Assembly (NCBI RefSeq): GCF_943734655.1
Contig: NC_071354.1
Location: forward strand, 142,161,142-142,225,141
DNA length: 64,000 nt
Source of the DNA: Sabethes cyaneus
Lineage: Eukaryota; Arthropoda; Insecta; Diptera; Culicidae
Direction: 5' to 3'
The notes under the pieces were generated by a model. It searched no databases. It was not told the DNA's origin and worked only from the letters and a program-made list of their open reading frames with translations. The stretch's first letter is position 1. Every line of letters begins with the position of its first letter. The position numbers were made by a program, and so were the translations under genes. Below, one piece after another: positions 49,770-61,027 of this stretch.

Positions 49770-50705
49770 GTTTGCAGTTTTACGAGAAGATGAACTCAAC
49801 TCGTAAGGGATATACACCGTAGCCTGACATGTGTAGGGACGAGGGAGAGAATCTAATCATAAACGAGCGCGAGCTGTTCGATATGGGTTCTTCGATGAAC
49901 ACCTCAATGGCGAATTTACAGAAGGAGCTAAGAGTGCCCAAGGAAGATAGTAATGTTCTAGCACCTGATCTCCAAGAAATCAAATGAAAACTCGGGTTGC
50001 TGAAGACCAAGACCCTTGGTAAGAGCCGCCTACCAATCTTTATAAATATGCCCAAGAAATGCTAGCAGCGGTTGTACTCTGGGTGTTTTCCAAGATTTGG
50101 GAATGGATGGAACGAGTAGTTTGTCTAATCCACAAAAAGGATGATAAACTGCTGGTAAACACCGCCTATAAGGTACTCTTCCGATAGATAAATCTTGCAG
50201 CAATGTCGGTACTACAACTTGCCCACTCGTCACATCTTTCTTTATTTCAAAACATCATACGATACAGTCTATCGATACCAGCTATGACAGATAATGCACG
50301 AACACGATTTTCCGGATAAACTGACGCGACTGATCAAAGCTATATTGGATCGAATGATGTGTTTCGTGCGCATCTCGTGGATACTTTCGACTCCCTTCAA
50401 GTTGCGGCCAGGGTTGAGACAAGGTGACAAGGCTTATCCTGCGTGCTGATCAACATCGCTCTTGAGGGGTGATTAGACGAGCGGGCATCAAATCAAAACG
50501 ACAGGCATGATTTTCACTAATTTCTAGGCTTTACAGATGACCCGGAACTTTGAAACGGTGGCGGCAATCTATGCCAGACTAAAGGCAGAGTCTAGGAGGA
50601 TTGCGCTAAAAATAAATACGTCGATGACCAAATACATGAAAGGCCTCTCACGGACAGTAACCATTGACGGGGATGCACTAGAAGTGGTAGATGAGTTTGT
50701 GTAGA
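49770..50705 (+). pseudogene. RTE-like RT family A, copy iii
   Basis: Highly decayed linker (49790-50020), then 'ttgggaatggatggaacgag' and a finger remnant to 50230. From 50240 it is nearly colinear with the start of the window: 'cagataatgcacgaacacg', KLTRLIKAILDRMMCFVRIS, then RPGLRQGD. The palm is deleted around 50510-50560 (FADD lost) and it stops after 'gaagtggtagatgagtttgt' at about 50700. Confidence 0.78.
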
Positions 50706-50900
50706 TGAGTGTTTCAATGTGATAAACAATGAATTGAATAACTTTCCTTGGTGGTTGAAGTGAAAAAAACTTAAGTTGAACGTTGCTGAAACAAACTGTA
50801 TGCTCGTTACTACACAGCTGCAGAGTGACGGAGATAAAACAGTCTGAATTGACGGAGAAGTGGTTTAACAAGTACAAGGAGTGAAATACCTTGAAGTGGT
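50706..50900 (+). pseudogene. Different RT thumb fragment fused to the family A copy
   Basis: WLK-KKLKLNVAETNCMLVTT followed by a stop and IDGEVV, then VQGVKYLEV. This is the 'W...NKLkLNvsKTkym.i......i.idg..ie.V..iKyLG' block of another non-LTR clade. It follows the family A copy without a gap, so two elements are joined here. Confidence 0.6.
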
Positions 50901-52760
50901 TTGCCGTCCTAAGGCAAAGCCTTTTGAACAAAATTTCTCCAATTTACTCACTTGTGAGCTCCGCTCTCTAATTCCTCGGACACCGGGTACTATCCACCAG
51001 ATCTCGCACCACCTGGTCTAACCATCCTGCTCGCTGCACCCCTGGTCGTCTAGTTCCTACCGGATTAGAGACCAACGCCATCTTTGCAGGGTAGTTGTCC
51101 ACCATTCTAGCAACATGCCCTGCTCATCGTATCCGTCCAGCTTTAGCCATCTTTTGGATGCAGAGTTCGCCATAGAGCTGTGCGAGTTCATGGTTCATCC
51201 TTCGCTTCCATACTCTGATCTCCTGACGCCGCCGAAGATCGTTCTTAGCACTCGAGCATTGTCCATGTTTCATGTCCGTAGAGAACAACCGGTCTAATAA
51301 ACGTGTTGTACAGGATGCACTTTGCACGGGGACTTGGTCTGCTCGACCACAATTGCTTGTGAAGCCCATAGTAAGCACGACTTCCGCTGCTAATACGCTT
51401 CCGAATCTCACGGTTCATTGGTATCATTGTCCGCCGGCAAGGCTCACTGTAAGGTAGACAAATTCGTCGACTATCTCAAACTCATCGCCGTCAATAAATA
51501 CACTACTGCTCAAGCGGCGTCGGTCGGCCTCGGTTCCGCTGGCCAACATGTACTTTGTTTTAGACGTATTTACCTTTAACCGAATCTTTTCCGCTTCGCG
51601 CTTTAATCTGGTGTACCGTTCAGCCACCGCTACAGATGTTCTGTCGATAAAATCCATGTCATCGGTAAAGCAGACGAATTGAATAAAGTTGTTGAATATC
51701 GTGCCCCGCTAGTTGATATCCACTCGGTTAATGACCTTGTAGCGCTATGTTGAACACCAAGCACGAGTGACCATCACTTTGACGAAGCTCACTATGTGAT
51801 TCGAATGAACTTGACAATCCACCCAAAATCCGAACACAGCACTGTGTACCATCCATCGTATATTGAATCAGTTTGATGAGCTTCCTGGGGCAGCTGTTTT
51901 TGTTCATAATTTTTCATAGCTCTTTCCGGTCAATGGTATCATATACGGCTTTGAAGTCTACGGAAAAATGGTATGTGGGACGGAAAAATGGTATGTGGGA
52001 ACTCTGTATTCACGGCCCTTTTGGAGGATCTGTCGCAGTGTAAATATTTGGTCCGTTGTTGACAGTTCTTGAATGAAGCCGGCTTGATAAGTTCCTACAA
52101 ATCTGTTCGCTTTTGGTGATAGTCGGTGGAAAATGATTTGGAACAGCACTTTGTAGGCGGCATTGAGAACGGTGATCGCACTTTAGTTCTCACAGTTCAA
52201 ATTGGTGCCCTTTTCTGTAACCCCATCTTTCCGCTCCTCCTGTAGCTGTTCTGTCTCCTAAATGCTAACAATTAGCCGGTGCATACCTACCAGCTTTTCT
52301 GGTCCCATGTTAATAAGCTCCGCTACTATGATATCTTTCCCAGCTAATTTAAGCTCTAGCTACATGATAGCCTCCTTAACTTCGTCTATCGTTGTCGCTG
52401 GTATCTCTTCCTCGTTTTTTGCACCGTCGAAATCGCTTTCCTCGCCGCCATCATTCCCGCCTGGGCGCCTTTCAGGTGTTCACCGATGTGCTGCTCCCAC
52501 CTATCGGACACCTCTCGATCGTCCGTCAGAATACTACCATTCTTATCCCGTCACATTTTGGCTCGTGGCACAAAGCCTTTACTGGATCTGTTCAGTTTCT
52601 AGTAGAACTTTCGCATTTCTGAGAACGATGCAGCCGCTCAAATTCTGCATATTCCTGCTCTTCCAAGCAGCGTTTTTTTTCTGGAAGATTCGGTTTCGCT
52701 GCATCTTATTCTATTTGTATATGTCCATGTTCTGACGTATGGCACCGCGCATCTAGGCTA
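50901..52760 (-). pseudogene. RTE family B, antisense copy ii
   Basis: From right: 'mkeFrsr..yaEfERLHRSqk'-type linker (52700-52600), KMGPEKLVG-like region near 52310, YKVLFQIIFHRLSPKANRF and TYQAGFIQELSTTDQIFTL (52165-52030), FKAVYDTIDR (about 51950). The FADD block is near 51665. VFIDGDEFEIVDEFVYL (51520-51470), TFIRPVVLYGHETWT (51310-51265), then MNHELAQLYGE and, in a shifted frame, GHVARMVDN (about 51110). Many stops. The left end retains the 3' sequence 'ggacggcaaaccac' but no (TAAG)n tail. 5'-truncated near 52760. Confidence 0.83.
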
Positions 52761-52798
52761 CCCGCGCTGATTGTTTGTGCATGTGGAACTATTAAAAA

Positions 52799-52993
52799 CA
52801 AAGCCTTGGGCAACATCTTTCTTTTACTTGACCCTTCTTTATCGACAGACTTCACAGCTAGCTATTAGAGTACAGGACAGTTACGGGGCTTGCGCAACAA
52901 TCCTACTGACTCTATCTAGCAGCACTGCCGATATTCGAACATACGATGATTGGCTAATTAGGCCAGCATCGTACCTCGAAACCAACCAAGCGG
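52799..52993 (-). mobile_element. Feilai-like SINE, antisense
   Basis: 'aaagccttggg', 'tatcgacagacttcacagct', 'ttacggggcttgcgcaacaa' and 'gcatcgtacctcgaaacca' match the family; close to full length. Confidence 0.83.
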
Positions 52994-53461
52994 TTATGTG
53001 TAACTTTTGTGAAATATTAAAATGTAGCAGGCAATACATGCAGAACACGAAGATATACTTTACATACTTAATAGTAAACAGGAAGTGCTTGCGGGTAAAA
53101 ATTGAATTGTTTTTTTTACAGGCAGAATAAGGCACCTATATATATATGTTTGTCAAGATGTAACCACAAATCATTTCGAATCAGGGGATGCTAACAGTAC
53201 AAAGGATATTTAAAAAAAAATAGATTTTTAAAATTTATTTGATCGGATTAAAGCTCAAGCTTAATAACTTATACTGGATTAAAGCAGAATATGAACATGA
53301 GAGGCTAAAATTGAGAATTTTATTAGATTCGAAAAGCACGATTCAAAGAATAAAACAATGGAAAATCAAGAATTCGGTAGCGATAATAGTTGAAGTCTAT
53401 GTCTATATCTAGGACTACTAATCCTATGAAAAGACGAAAATATCATAATGAGTGTAGTTCG
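52994..53461. other. No recognisable feature
   Basis: AT-rich; a short (TA)n run near 53132-53142. Nothing else. Confidence 0.5.
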
Positions 53462-53670
53462 CCTCCCAGTTGGCTTCGAGGTATGACGCTGATCTGGTAA
53501 GCTAGTCGTCGTATGTTTGAATTTCGACTGGGAGTGGCTGTTAGAGTTAATAGGATCGTAGCAACTGGCCCTGCAATTGTCCTGCACTCTAACAGCTAGC
53601 TGCGAAGCCTGTCGTATAAAAACAAAAGGTCAAGTTTCGATAACGGAATGTAGCATCTAGGCTTTGCTTT
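53462..53670 (+). mobile_element. Feilai-like SINE, best-preserved copy
   Basis: Head 'cctcccagttggcttcgagg', arm 'ctgatctggtaagctag' with GGT in the anticodon position, B box 'tgtttgaatttcgac', body ('aggatcgtagcaactggccc', 'gtcctgcactctaacagct') and tail 'aggctttgctttgattt'. Confidence 0.88.
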
Positions 53671-54235
53671 GATTTGCTCCAGAAAATTGATTTACTGGAT
53701 TTTTCATAATCGGAGAACTTGTTTTACAACCGAGGCGGCCGCCAATTTGTAAAAATTTGTGTAATATATTTTGAGTCAATTTTATTTCACTTAAAATTTG
53801 TCTGTATGCTGAAATAGAGGCGCCAAACTAGGGTTATATGCATTTTATTGCCTTTTTCTATTCTGTTTGATACACAAAAAATTCAATCCTGAAACATTAA
53901 AAAAACGGGTATTTTTTTCGAACACATTTTCTACAAAACAGGCTGTATTTTGATTGTTGTTTGCTGAAAAGCTAGAATACAATGAGACGAGATGTTGGTA
54001 GTAACTTGGAAGTGCTAGTTTAATAAACACGCCAAAAATGGTGGGTGTTTCACAACCGGGGACAATCCCCTATATTAAATAGAAATAGAATAGACTTACG
54101 TTTGAATAGAGTTAGACATTGTTGTTATACATGTTTTGTAAGAAAATAATTTAAAACTAAACGATTCCCATGTGATGACATGACATATGACATGATTACA
54201 TAAACTCAAGATATCAATTTCCATACAACGAAAAA
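53671..54235. other. No recognisable feature
   Basis: AT-rich spacer without element homology that I can see. Confidence 0.45.
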
Positions 54236-55473
54236 GGGGCCATCCATATACCACGTGGACAGCTTAGAGGGGGGTGGGGGGTGTAAAAATGTCCACGCTT
54301 GTCCACGGAATGGGGGGAGGGGGTATGGAAAATGTCCACGTGGACAAGTTTTTTTTCCTACAAAAAATAGAAATTAAAAACATTGACCATTGATCAGTGA
54401 TTGTTTTTGAGCTTAACGGGAAATTAGCAGTCATTAGCTTTTCGTCGGAGAGCCCAATTTCGGATGCAGTTTTTGGGCCCAAAAGCGGGATTCTTTTTAT
54501 ACTGCATTCTACTTGCGAATCTGAACACAGCGAATTAATTTTCATGAACAGAATTTTTGTTTCAAACAAAAAAACTTCTTTTGAAAATGGCAGAATCGAC
54601 GAGGACTAATTATACCTTAAATAAAATTTTATCTTCTGAGGCATATGTTGACCTAAATACATGAACCGAGCATTACGAGAGCACATATCTGACATAAATC
54701 TTGTTGAAAAGATTAAGCCTGCGTTAGTACACTTAGATGTTGACTGCCTAGCCTGGATGAATTCACGAATATTGTATCGCTTGCACCAAATGTGGATGGC
54801 ATTTTGCCTCAACATCAAATGCAGCTCACCACAAAAAAGGTATCCATGGGCAACGTATTTCCAAAAGGATTCGCCTTCAGAAAATTTAACGAATCACATC
54901 GTCTCGGAAAGATCTTGTGTTGTGTTGAAGTAGACGGTCAAGCTGAAGTGCTCTGGTTAGACAAAGACCCCAGTAGCACACTTTAGGTCCATTTAGTTGA
55001 AGCAACCGAATTAAGACTGAAATTAGTCATATTTCAGCTACCACAACAACTTTGTAACAACCGTGCTAGTAGGGGATGCTCTGGACAAAGAAGAATCGTC
55101 AAGCTGAAACGGACTTTCTTGTAGTCGATAATAATAATTTGCAGTAGAACATGAATTAAGATCCAAACACCTTACATACGGATTTTAAGACGTTGAGGAA
55201 AATTGACGGAAAAACCATGGAAAAACTCAAATTTCCGCAACGACTAAAAATTGGTATGCATTGTGTCGGTGACTTTAGACTGGAGCTTCCTTTCACGTAA
55301 GCTTTTTCAATAAATATTGCATAAATGAAGTTGAAAACCAAACTGTAAAATGTCCACGTGGACAAACAGGGGAGGGGGGTGGGGGTTGAGCAAATGTCCA
55401 CGCTTGTCCACGGAGGGGGACGGGGGGGTTGAAAATTGGTATTTTTCTGTCCACGCGGTATCTGGATGGCCCC
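54236..55473. mobile_element. 1.24-kb 'GGGGCCATCC' TIR element
   Basis: Left GGGGCCATCCATATACCACG and right, in reverse, GGGGCCATCCAGATACCGCG, continuing into GTGGACA. Subterminal 'tgtccacgcttgtccacgg' and 'tgtccacgtggaca' words occur at both ends beside G-runs. The interior is shared with 56930-57880. Overlapping frames at 54661-54986 include KVSMGNVFPKGFAFRKF, which I do not recognise; they could be a decayed transposase or captured sequence. The flanking duplication is ambiguous. Confidence 0.75.
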
Positions 55474-56929
55474 AAAGTGAAATTTACTTATCCTGAAAGA
55501 AATTGTTATTTGTTATCTGATCACCGTGATCCAAATATACGTCCAGACACCAGGTCAGCTCCGTTCGAATCGTTTCCAGCTCACTGTACATACGTACGTA
55601 CGGATCGAGATTTCAAATTAAAACACCATTAAGTAAAACTGCTTATCAAGGGTATCTTGTTTGTCTTTTTTCCGTCCAGTGAAAGAGTACTCTTTTGCCG
55701 AGTGTAGTTTAGAGTCGAAAAAGTACAAACTGAAAAAAAACAACACAACGACGAGAAAATTGGTGAAGTAAGCAAGAACCGGTAGAAGCAATCGGCTCTA
55801 GACATAACAACAACAAACGCACTTGCGCAAAATAAAAATGGAATCATCAAACACCAAAACGGGGAAAACATACCGCAGACCGAACGAGTAGAGACCTGAA
55901 ACGCGGTTGAGGTGCATGGATTAGCAATGTTCAAACTAAACTACAGAGAGAAGGAGCGAGTGAGGACGCTGGATGAAGCGATGATGATGGAAACTTGAGG
56001 CCATGCAAAATGACGACAACGACAACGGCAACGACGACGACGGCAATGATGACGACGACAATCGACAACATAGAGAACTGTAAAGCTTCACAGTGGTTCA
56101 AGATCGGTCATGCGAATCGAAAATCACGTTACCAAATTTTTAATTTTGACTATAAGTAATTTCATTACGGATCCGCTACTAATTTACTGCTAATATAATT
56201 AAAACAATTTTGCGTCATAGTGCTAGCTAGAGCGGGCCAATACACTGAAAAGTGGTTACAGCTCAAGTCGTCGTCCCGGCGGGCAGCAGCGGCGATGGAG
56301 TCGGCCGGTGGGTGGTTGAACTGACCGCGTGTGCTGTTGGGAGGGGGTGACATCTCCACCACCGCGGCTATTAATGCTAGTCTAAACAGACAAAAAATGT
56401 TGATGCGAGAACAAGAACGAGAGAATCGGAGAAGCAAAGAGAAATTGGCTGGCAAAGTCAATACACGACACGAGCAAGAATGAGGTTGCAAAAGTGCACC
56501 CGTTCACGGTGGTGGCGATCACATATTTCCGCTATGATTTGTAATGTATGCTTGCGCTTACGTCTACGCTCTTATTTTCCCAAATTCTCGTGCTCTTTCG
56601 TTATTCGCAGCTCTCGATTTGCGCAATCAAAGAGCATGTTACACGCTCTGTGAAATGTACACGAACTTTTAGATAATAATGTTAGTGCAATGCTTTCGGC
56701 GAGACGATTTTACAAGATGAGGATAAAAGGTAAATAGTCTTAGAACATAAAATATTACATCGGTACTTACAGACTTATAATTTTGCGATGCAATTAAATT
56801 TTATTTTGTACATATTTAATTTTTTTAACAATTTTTTTTTTTTTCGAAAATTATTCAATTTGTGAATAAAGTGCCGTCATTCAATATCGATTTCACTTTT
56901 TTATTTTTTCAAAGTTAAATATTGAAACA
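55474..56929. other. Unassigned region, possible unique DNA
   Basis: No mobile element recognised. An imperfect GAC/AAC run lies at 56009-56070 and a G-rich stretch at 56275-56350. Frames on the minus strand (55629-55934 and 56165-56491) have no domain that I can name. Confidence 0.4.
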
Positions 56930-57880
56930 TCACTTTAAGGTAAAATTAGCAGTCATCGATTCTGCCAATTTCAAAAGCAGTTTTTTTGTTTGAAACAAAA
57001 ATTCTGTTCATGAAAATACATTCGCTGTGTTCAGATTGGCAAGAAGAATGTAGTACAGTAATGACCCGATTTTGTCACCCCCATGATGAATTTAGAGGTG
57101 ACAAAAACGGGACAGTGACAAAATCGGGTATTTTTTCAATTTTTATGTTTTTGCAGAACTTAGATCGAACTACATATATTTCATTCTGATCACTTTTAGG
57201 ACCTTTCGCACTTCCTTCTACCTCTCTGTGGACATTTATCACCTGTGCTGTGAGGTCCCACAAGTATGAAAACACGCGTTTTTTAATTGCGCCGAAATGG
57301 TTGATTATACTGGTTGACTATGTTCAGAGAAATTTCACAGCGTAAACAGCTCTTTCTTATGGTATGAACGATTCTTTGATTAACCCCCCTAAAAGTAAGA
57401 TAGAAAATTTATTTTTCAAGCAGTAAGAGATAGAGTAAAACAATGTTATACAAAATTTTTGAGAAGATTATTATAAAAAACTTTGCCAAAGAAAGTGACC
57501 TTCTAGCTATTATAGTTGTGGAGAAAAGAAACAACTTTTGTGGAAACTCCACAAAAATCAACACAGTTCTTTTCACAGTGTTTTAACACACTTGACATGT
57601 TTGAAAATGATTTTCAAACTAAGCTTTTGATAAATCAAAACCGTGACAAAATCGGGTAAAAAACGTGACAAAATCGGGGGTGATATCGGGTCAAAAACGT
57701 GGCAAAATCGGGGGTGACAAAATCGGGGAGTGACAAAATCGGGTTACCACTGTATTTATATTTTTACAAACAGAACCCCGCTTTTGAGCCCAAAAACTAC
57801 ATCCAAAATTGAGATCTCCGACGAAAACTTAATGACTGCTAGTTTCCCGTTAAGTTAATAATAAGAATTAAAAATATTCA
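56930..57880. mobile_element. Inverted partial copy of the GGGGCC element interior
   Basis: Reverse complement of about 54380-54625: 'gcagtcatcgattctgcc', 'gtttgaaacaaaaattctgt', then after an insertion 'ccgcttttgagcccaaaaac' and 'ctagtttcccgttaa'. Lacks the TIRs. Interrupted at 57054-57754. Confidence 0.75.
57054..57754. mobile_element. 701-bp TA-flanked MITE, 'CAGTRRTRACCCGATTTTG' ends
   Basis: TA-CAGTAATGACCCGATTTT at left and, in reverse, TA-CAGTGGTAACCCGATTTT at right, with several further 'gtgacaaaatcggg' words near each end. The homologous unfilled site, around 54502-54511, has a single TA, so the target is TA. The ends recall pogo-like elements. No coding region. Confidence 0.87.
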
Positions 57881-58127
57881 TTCAAATGCATAAAAGAAGT
57901 GATTCGTCAATATTTTGTACAACTTTGCTTATCTATGATCATCACATATTTTAAAATGCATCAATCAATATAAGACCTAGCCTTTCATCTCTCTATTCAA
58001 TATTCAGATTGAGTAGGTAATTTTTTTAGCAAGTTCTGAATCTCAAGAGACATATCAAATGTCAGTATTTATTGAAAAATAAATTGTTAAAATTATAGTT
58101 ACTAATATTCTTTTCTTTTACTTTCAG
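57881..58127. other. AT-rich stretch ending in a polypyrimidine run
   Basis: Ends 'attcttttcttttactttcag', a good 3' splice-site sequence immediately before 58128. Confidence 0.5.
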
Positions 58128-58163
58128 GTAATTGGAAAACAATAAAAACGAAATGAATGTGAG
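58128..58163 (+). other. Possible 36-nt exon with a start codon
   Basis: Preceded by a polypyrimidine-AG acceptor and followed by GTAAGA, a strong donor. The interval contains ATG at 58153-58155 in the context 'cgaaATGAATG'. It would contribute only three codons and a partial fourth. Both splice signals could occur by chance in AT-rich DNA, and no partner exon is identified in the window. Confidence 0.25.
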
Positions 58164-58529
58164 GTAAGAATTCAAGTTTTAGCCAACGGCAGTGCAATGT
58201 TGTGTTATTTAGCCACAGATGCTTCGAAACTCTTTACAAACTGTATTGATTGATCCACGAATATGAAACATAAAATTAATATTGTATAAAACAGTCAAAA
58301 AAAAAGTTTTTTTTCTTTTCATTATTATATTTCTACTTATTATCTACGTTAAGTAACTCAATTGTAGACTTGAACACAATCCGCAGTACTCAGTAGTCAA
58401 TTTTAAGTCGCGCTTTACTTGTATAAAAAAGTTTTTCAACAACCTTTTACTTGTTTGATGAGTTTTTTGGAAAGAGTAAATGTGCGGAGAATAAAAAAGA
58501 CAGCTAGATATTAGACTACTTAATAAAAG

Positions 58530-58604
58530 AGTGGCGCGGTGGTGTAATGGAATCGCACTTGATCGGCAATCGAGAGTTGTGGGTTAGAGTCCCACTTTCC
58601 TATC
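58530..58604 (+). other. tRNA-like sequence, SINE head
   Basis: A-box-like 'tggtgtaatgg', a 5-bp anticodon-like stem CTTGA/TCGAG with a 7-nt loop, and a perfect 5-bp T stem GTGGG/CCCAC around TTAGAGT. The acceptor ends do not pair and position 33 is C, so this is not a functional tRNA gene but probably a SINE head. Confidence 0.6.
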
Positions 58605-58666
58605 TCAAACTCTATATTTTCGGCAGAACAGTCAATCGGTAAAGTAAAACGACACTCATAACCAAA
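58605..58666 (-). mobile_element. Penelope-like or related terminal repeat, part copy
   Basis: 'tatattttcggcagaacagt' and 'caatcggtaaagtaaaac' match the reverse complement of 60940-60985. The match appears to resume after the next element at about 59618 ('ctataccga'). Confidence 0.5.
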
Positions 58667-59617
58667 TAGGGGAAGGGCGGTAAAGACGGACACCTTAAGG
58701 TAAAGACTCAATATCTACTCAAATATAACTGTATTGATCCCAATTTTCGTATAAACTGAACCTTTAAGTCTCTGTCTAATAAAGTTACAAAGTGTGCTGG
58801 AAAATTTCTGCCAAAATTTATGCTTTTTTTAATATTATAAACATCATGTATAAATCAGAGTTTCTGCGCATGGGCGGGAAAGACGGACACTTGATATGGG
58901 AAAGACGGACACTCGCAAAAAGGTGTCACGCGTCGTTGAATTATCAGTATTAAGAAAAATTAACATATTTCATCATGTATTTAGGAAAGAATTGGTTTGG
59001 GAAAACCTCCTTCCCGATCCCCCCTTTGAGCGAGAAAATAGAATGGTTCCCTTCAATATTTTAATTGGTGAAGAATTAATCGTTTCTAAAAGTTGGCTCA
59101 TTCCAACTGTTATATGACTTCTGGTTACTTTTACATATATAATATGGAAGTATTTGCTATGTTAAATCGTTGTTGGGCAAAATGGGTTCAAAATCTGTGT
59201 GTCTGTCTTTCCCTACCGTTGGGTGTCCGTCTTTCCCGACATGGATACCATTTTTTCAAACTTCAATAACTTTTTACTGAATATTCAAAAATTCACTAGG
59301 TTTCCAATGGATATTCAGTGAAAGATCAAACTAACGCAATGTCGTCGGTTTAGCATGAATATATTGTTTTTTAACGATTTACCAGCTATTTTCTTCACAC
59401 ACAAAATTACATCGGTTAGCGTATATACGCATTTTTTCTTTGTTTTGCTTATAAATTTGTTAGCTACGCTGCTAAAAATCGGCAGTTTAGTTCAAAAGTG
59501 TTAATTCAATCTATAGAAACATTTCCCATCATTGATTTGCTTCAAAAAATTATTGTTTATGAAATATGACAAGTGTCCGTCTTTCCCGCAGTCTCCGTCT
59601 TTACCGCCCTTCCCCTA
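58667..59617. mobile_element. 951-bp TA-flanked element with 24-bp perfect TIRs
   Basis: Both ends begin TAGGGGAAGGGCGGTAAAGA and are identical over 24 bases (58667-58690 and, in reverse, 59594-59617), including the TA. The word 'gtccgtctttccc' or its complement recurs internally at about 58876, 58898, 59226 and 59576, as expected for subterminal transposase-binding repeats. No transposase frame is visible; 58896-59117 is open but featureless. Confidence 0.87.
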
Positions 59618-59779
59618 CTATACCGATTCAGCCAGGGTGTGCGTTGAAACGAACCGCAAAAATTTCGTTCGAATACACTCGGTTAATTAATAATCAGTGT
59701 AGAGTATAGCGGGGTATAAGTGCAATGTTTGAAGTTGTCATCAATTGTCATGAGATATAAAGAAGCACAACAATAAAAT

Positions 59780-60168
59780 CAGAGGGGTTGTTCACAAGAT
59801 ACGACCGCATAGGTGACGTAGGACCACGTGAGTCTCTTTGTAGCGATAGTAGGATGTATCCATGGCCTTACATCCATTACAAATATTTTATAAAGTATTT
59901 GTCCTTCCGGTGTTCGGTCACTAAAGGGGGGGGGGGCGAAAAAAAAACAAAGTGAATGTTTTAATCGAGCAAAAAAAACATGGCATTTTTATTTCAGATT
60001 TAAACGTAAAAACCGAATCCACAGACTAATAGACGCTACACTGAAGCTCCATTCCATCGCCAATAAAAACGCAATCAATATTTTTCTATATTTTCCAATT
60101 CGATTTTCCGATCGATTGTAAAAATCTTGGAAATCTATTGAAAATTGATCCAACGCAGTCCTACGTCA
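59780..60168 (+). mobile_element. Repeat family 2, copy 2, short form
   Basis: 'cagaggggttgttcacaaga', 'ggtgacgtaggaccacg' at left; 'cagtcctacgtca' at right. Inside it, 59864-60055 matches the reverse of part of the 36592-37084 MITE ('gtccttccggtgttcgg', then a G run). Confidence 0.7.
59864..60055. mobile_element. Fragment of the GGCCATT MITE inside family 2
   Basis: 'acaaatattttataaagtat', 'ccttccggtgttcgg', a G run and 'ttttaatcgagcaaa' match the reverse complement of 36968-37080. One end only; this gives a third level of nesting. Confidence 0.65.
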
Positions 60169-60811
60169 AAATATATTTTACATTGATGCAGTAGGTCAAT
60201 ATCTTCACGTTCAACTATAAATCATATGGGGTAAAAGTGTTATTCACCAAATGTTTACCAAATGTTTTTTTTCTTATTTCACCAGTGCATAAACACTGTT
60301 TTCTTTCGGCCAGTCCACCACACAGTTTCTGCAGATCTTTCATTTCTAGTATCTGTAACATAGTTCCTAAAACTGTACATAATTGTCTATGCATTTTTGC
60401 CTCGTCCATGATTCGCACTTTTACCCCGTCCATGAATCGCACTTTTGCCCCGCTAGGCGCTTGGCGGGGCTTGATCAAATTATGGAAAAGCGAAATGTAT
60501 TTTGTAAATTCTGCTCACCGCATTTTCAAAAGATATATGTGAGTGATGTACGCTACAATTTTTCAACAAATAATATCCTCCTGTTGATATCGTATTTGCC
60601 GTACAACAAAATATTACATCAAAACCAGCATAACATAACTCAGCAACCATGCTTCATAAACAATAAATGTTTACGATAAATTCAAGCTGTCAAGCTGTGA
60701 CTACTTTCATCCATCCATGCCAATGTAGTCAATTTACTTGGAATCTGCACTGATAAATCATCGAATCACACTTTTACCCCCATCGCACTTTTGCCCCTCC
60801 TTACTCTATTG

Positions 60812-61020
60812 ATTAAACATTAGTGTGATCAGTTTAAACCTTCAGCAGAAACCTCTAGGCAAAAAACGATACGTGGTTCTAACTCCTTGAAAAAGATGTT
60901 AAATACATCGAAACGTCGGGTATAGAATAAAGAAAGTGTTGTTTTGCTTTACTGATTGACTGTCCTGCCGAAAATATGAAGTTGAAGTTGAGCTATGAGG
61001 ATAGCTCCACTTCGACTAGC
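60812..61020 (+). mobile_element. Penelope-like terminal sequence with degenerate hammerhead-like core
   Basis: 'catcgaaacgtcgggtatag' then 'aataaag' resembles the 3' parts of Penelope-like elements. A 4-bp stem GATG (60895-60898)/CATC (60906-60909) with a 7-nt loop is followed by GAAACGTC (60910-60917), as in the second conserved core of the hammerhead ribozymes these elements carry. The first core (CTGATGA) is not present, so self-cleavage is unlikely. Matches 58605-58666 in reverse. Confidence 0.45.
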
Positions 61021-61027
61021 CTATATC

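Larger units (their letters stand above)
59700..60808. mobile_element. TAGAGTA element, copy 2, with nested insertions
   Basis: TA-GAGTATAGCGGGGTATAA at left and, in reverse, TA-GAGTAAGGAGGGGCAAAA at right; TA on both outer sides. The interior matches copy 1 (42800-43494) in reverse, including 'cccgctaggcgcttggcggg' at 60449. Family 2 element 59780-60168 interrupts it at a site that is intact in copy 1 ('acaataaaatatatttta'). Confidence 0.83.

Noticed and set aside
54661..54986. Transposase of the GGGGCC element
   Set aside because: Two short overlapping frames without catalytic motifs that I can identify; noted as possible decay product only.
58530..58604. tRNA gene
   Set aside because: Good T stem and an anticodon-like stem, but acceptor ends do not pair and position 33 is not U; better read as a SINE head.
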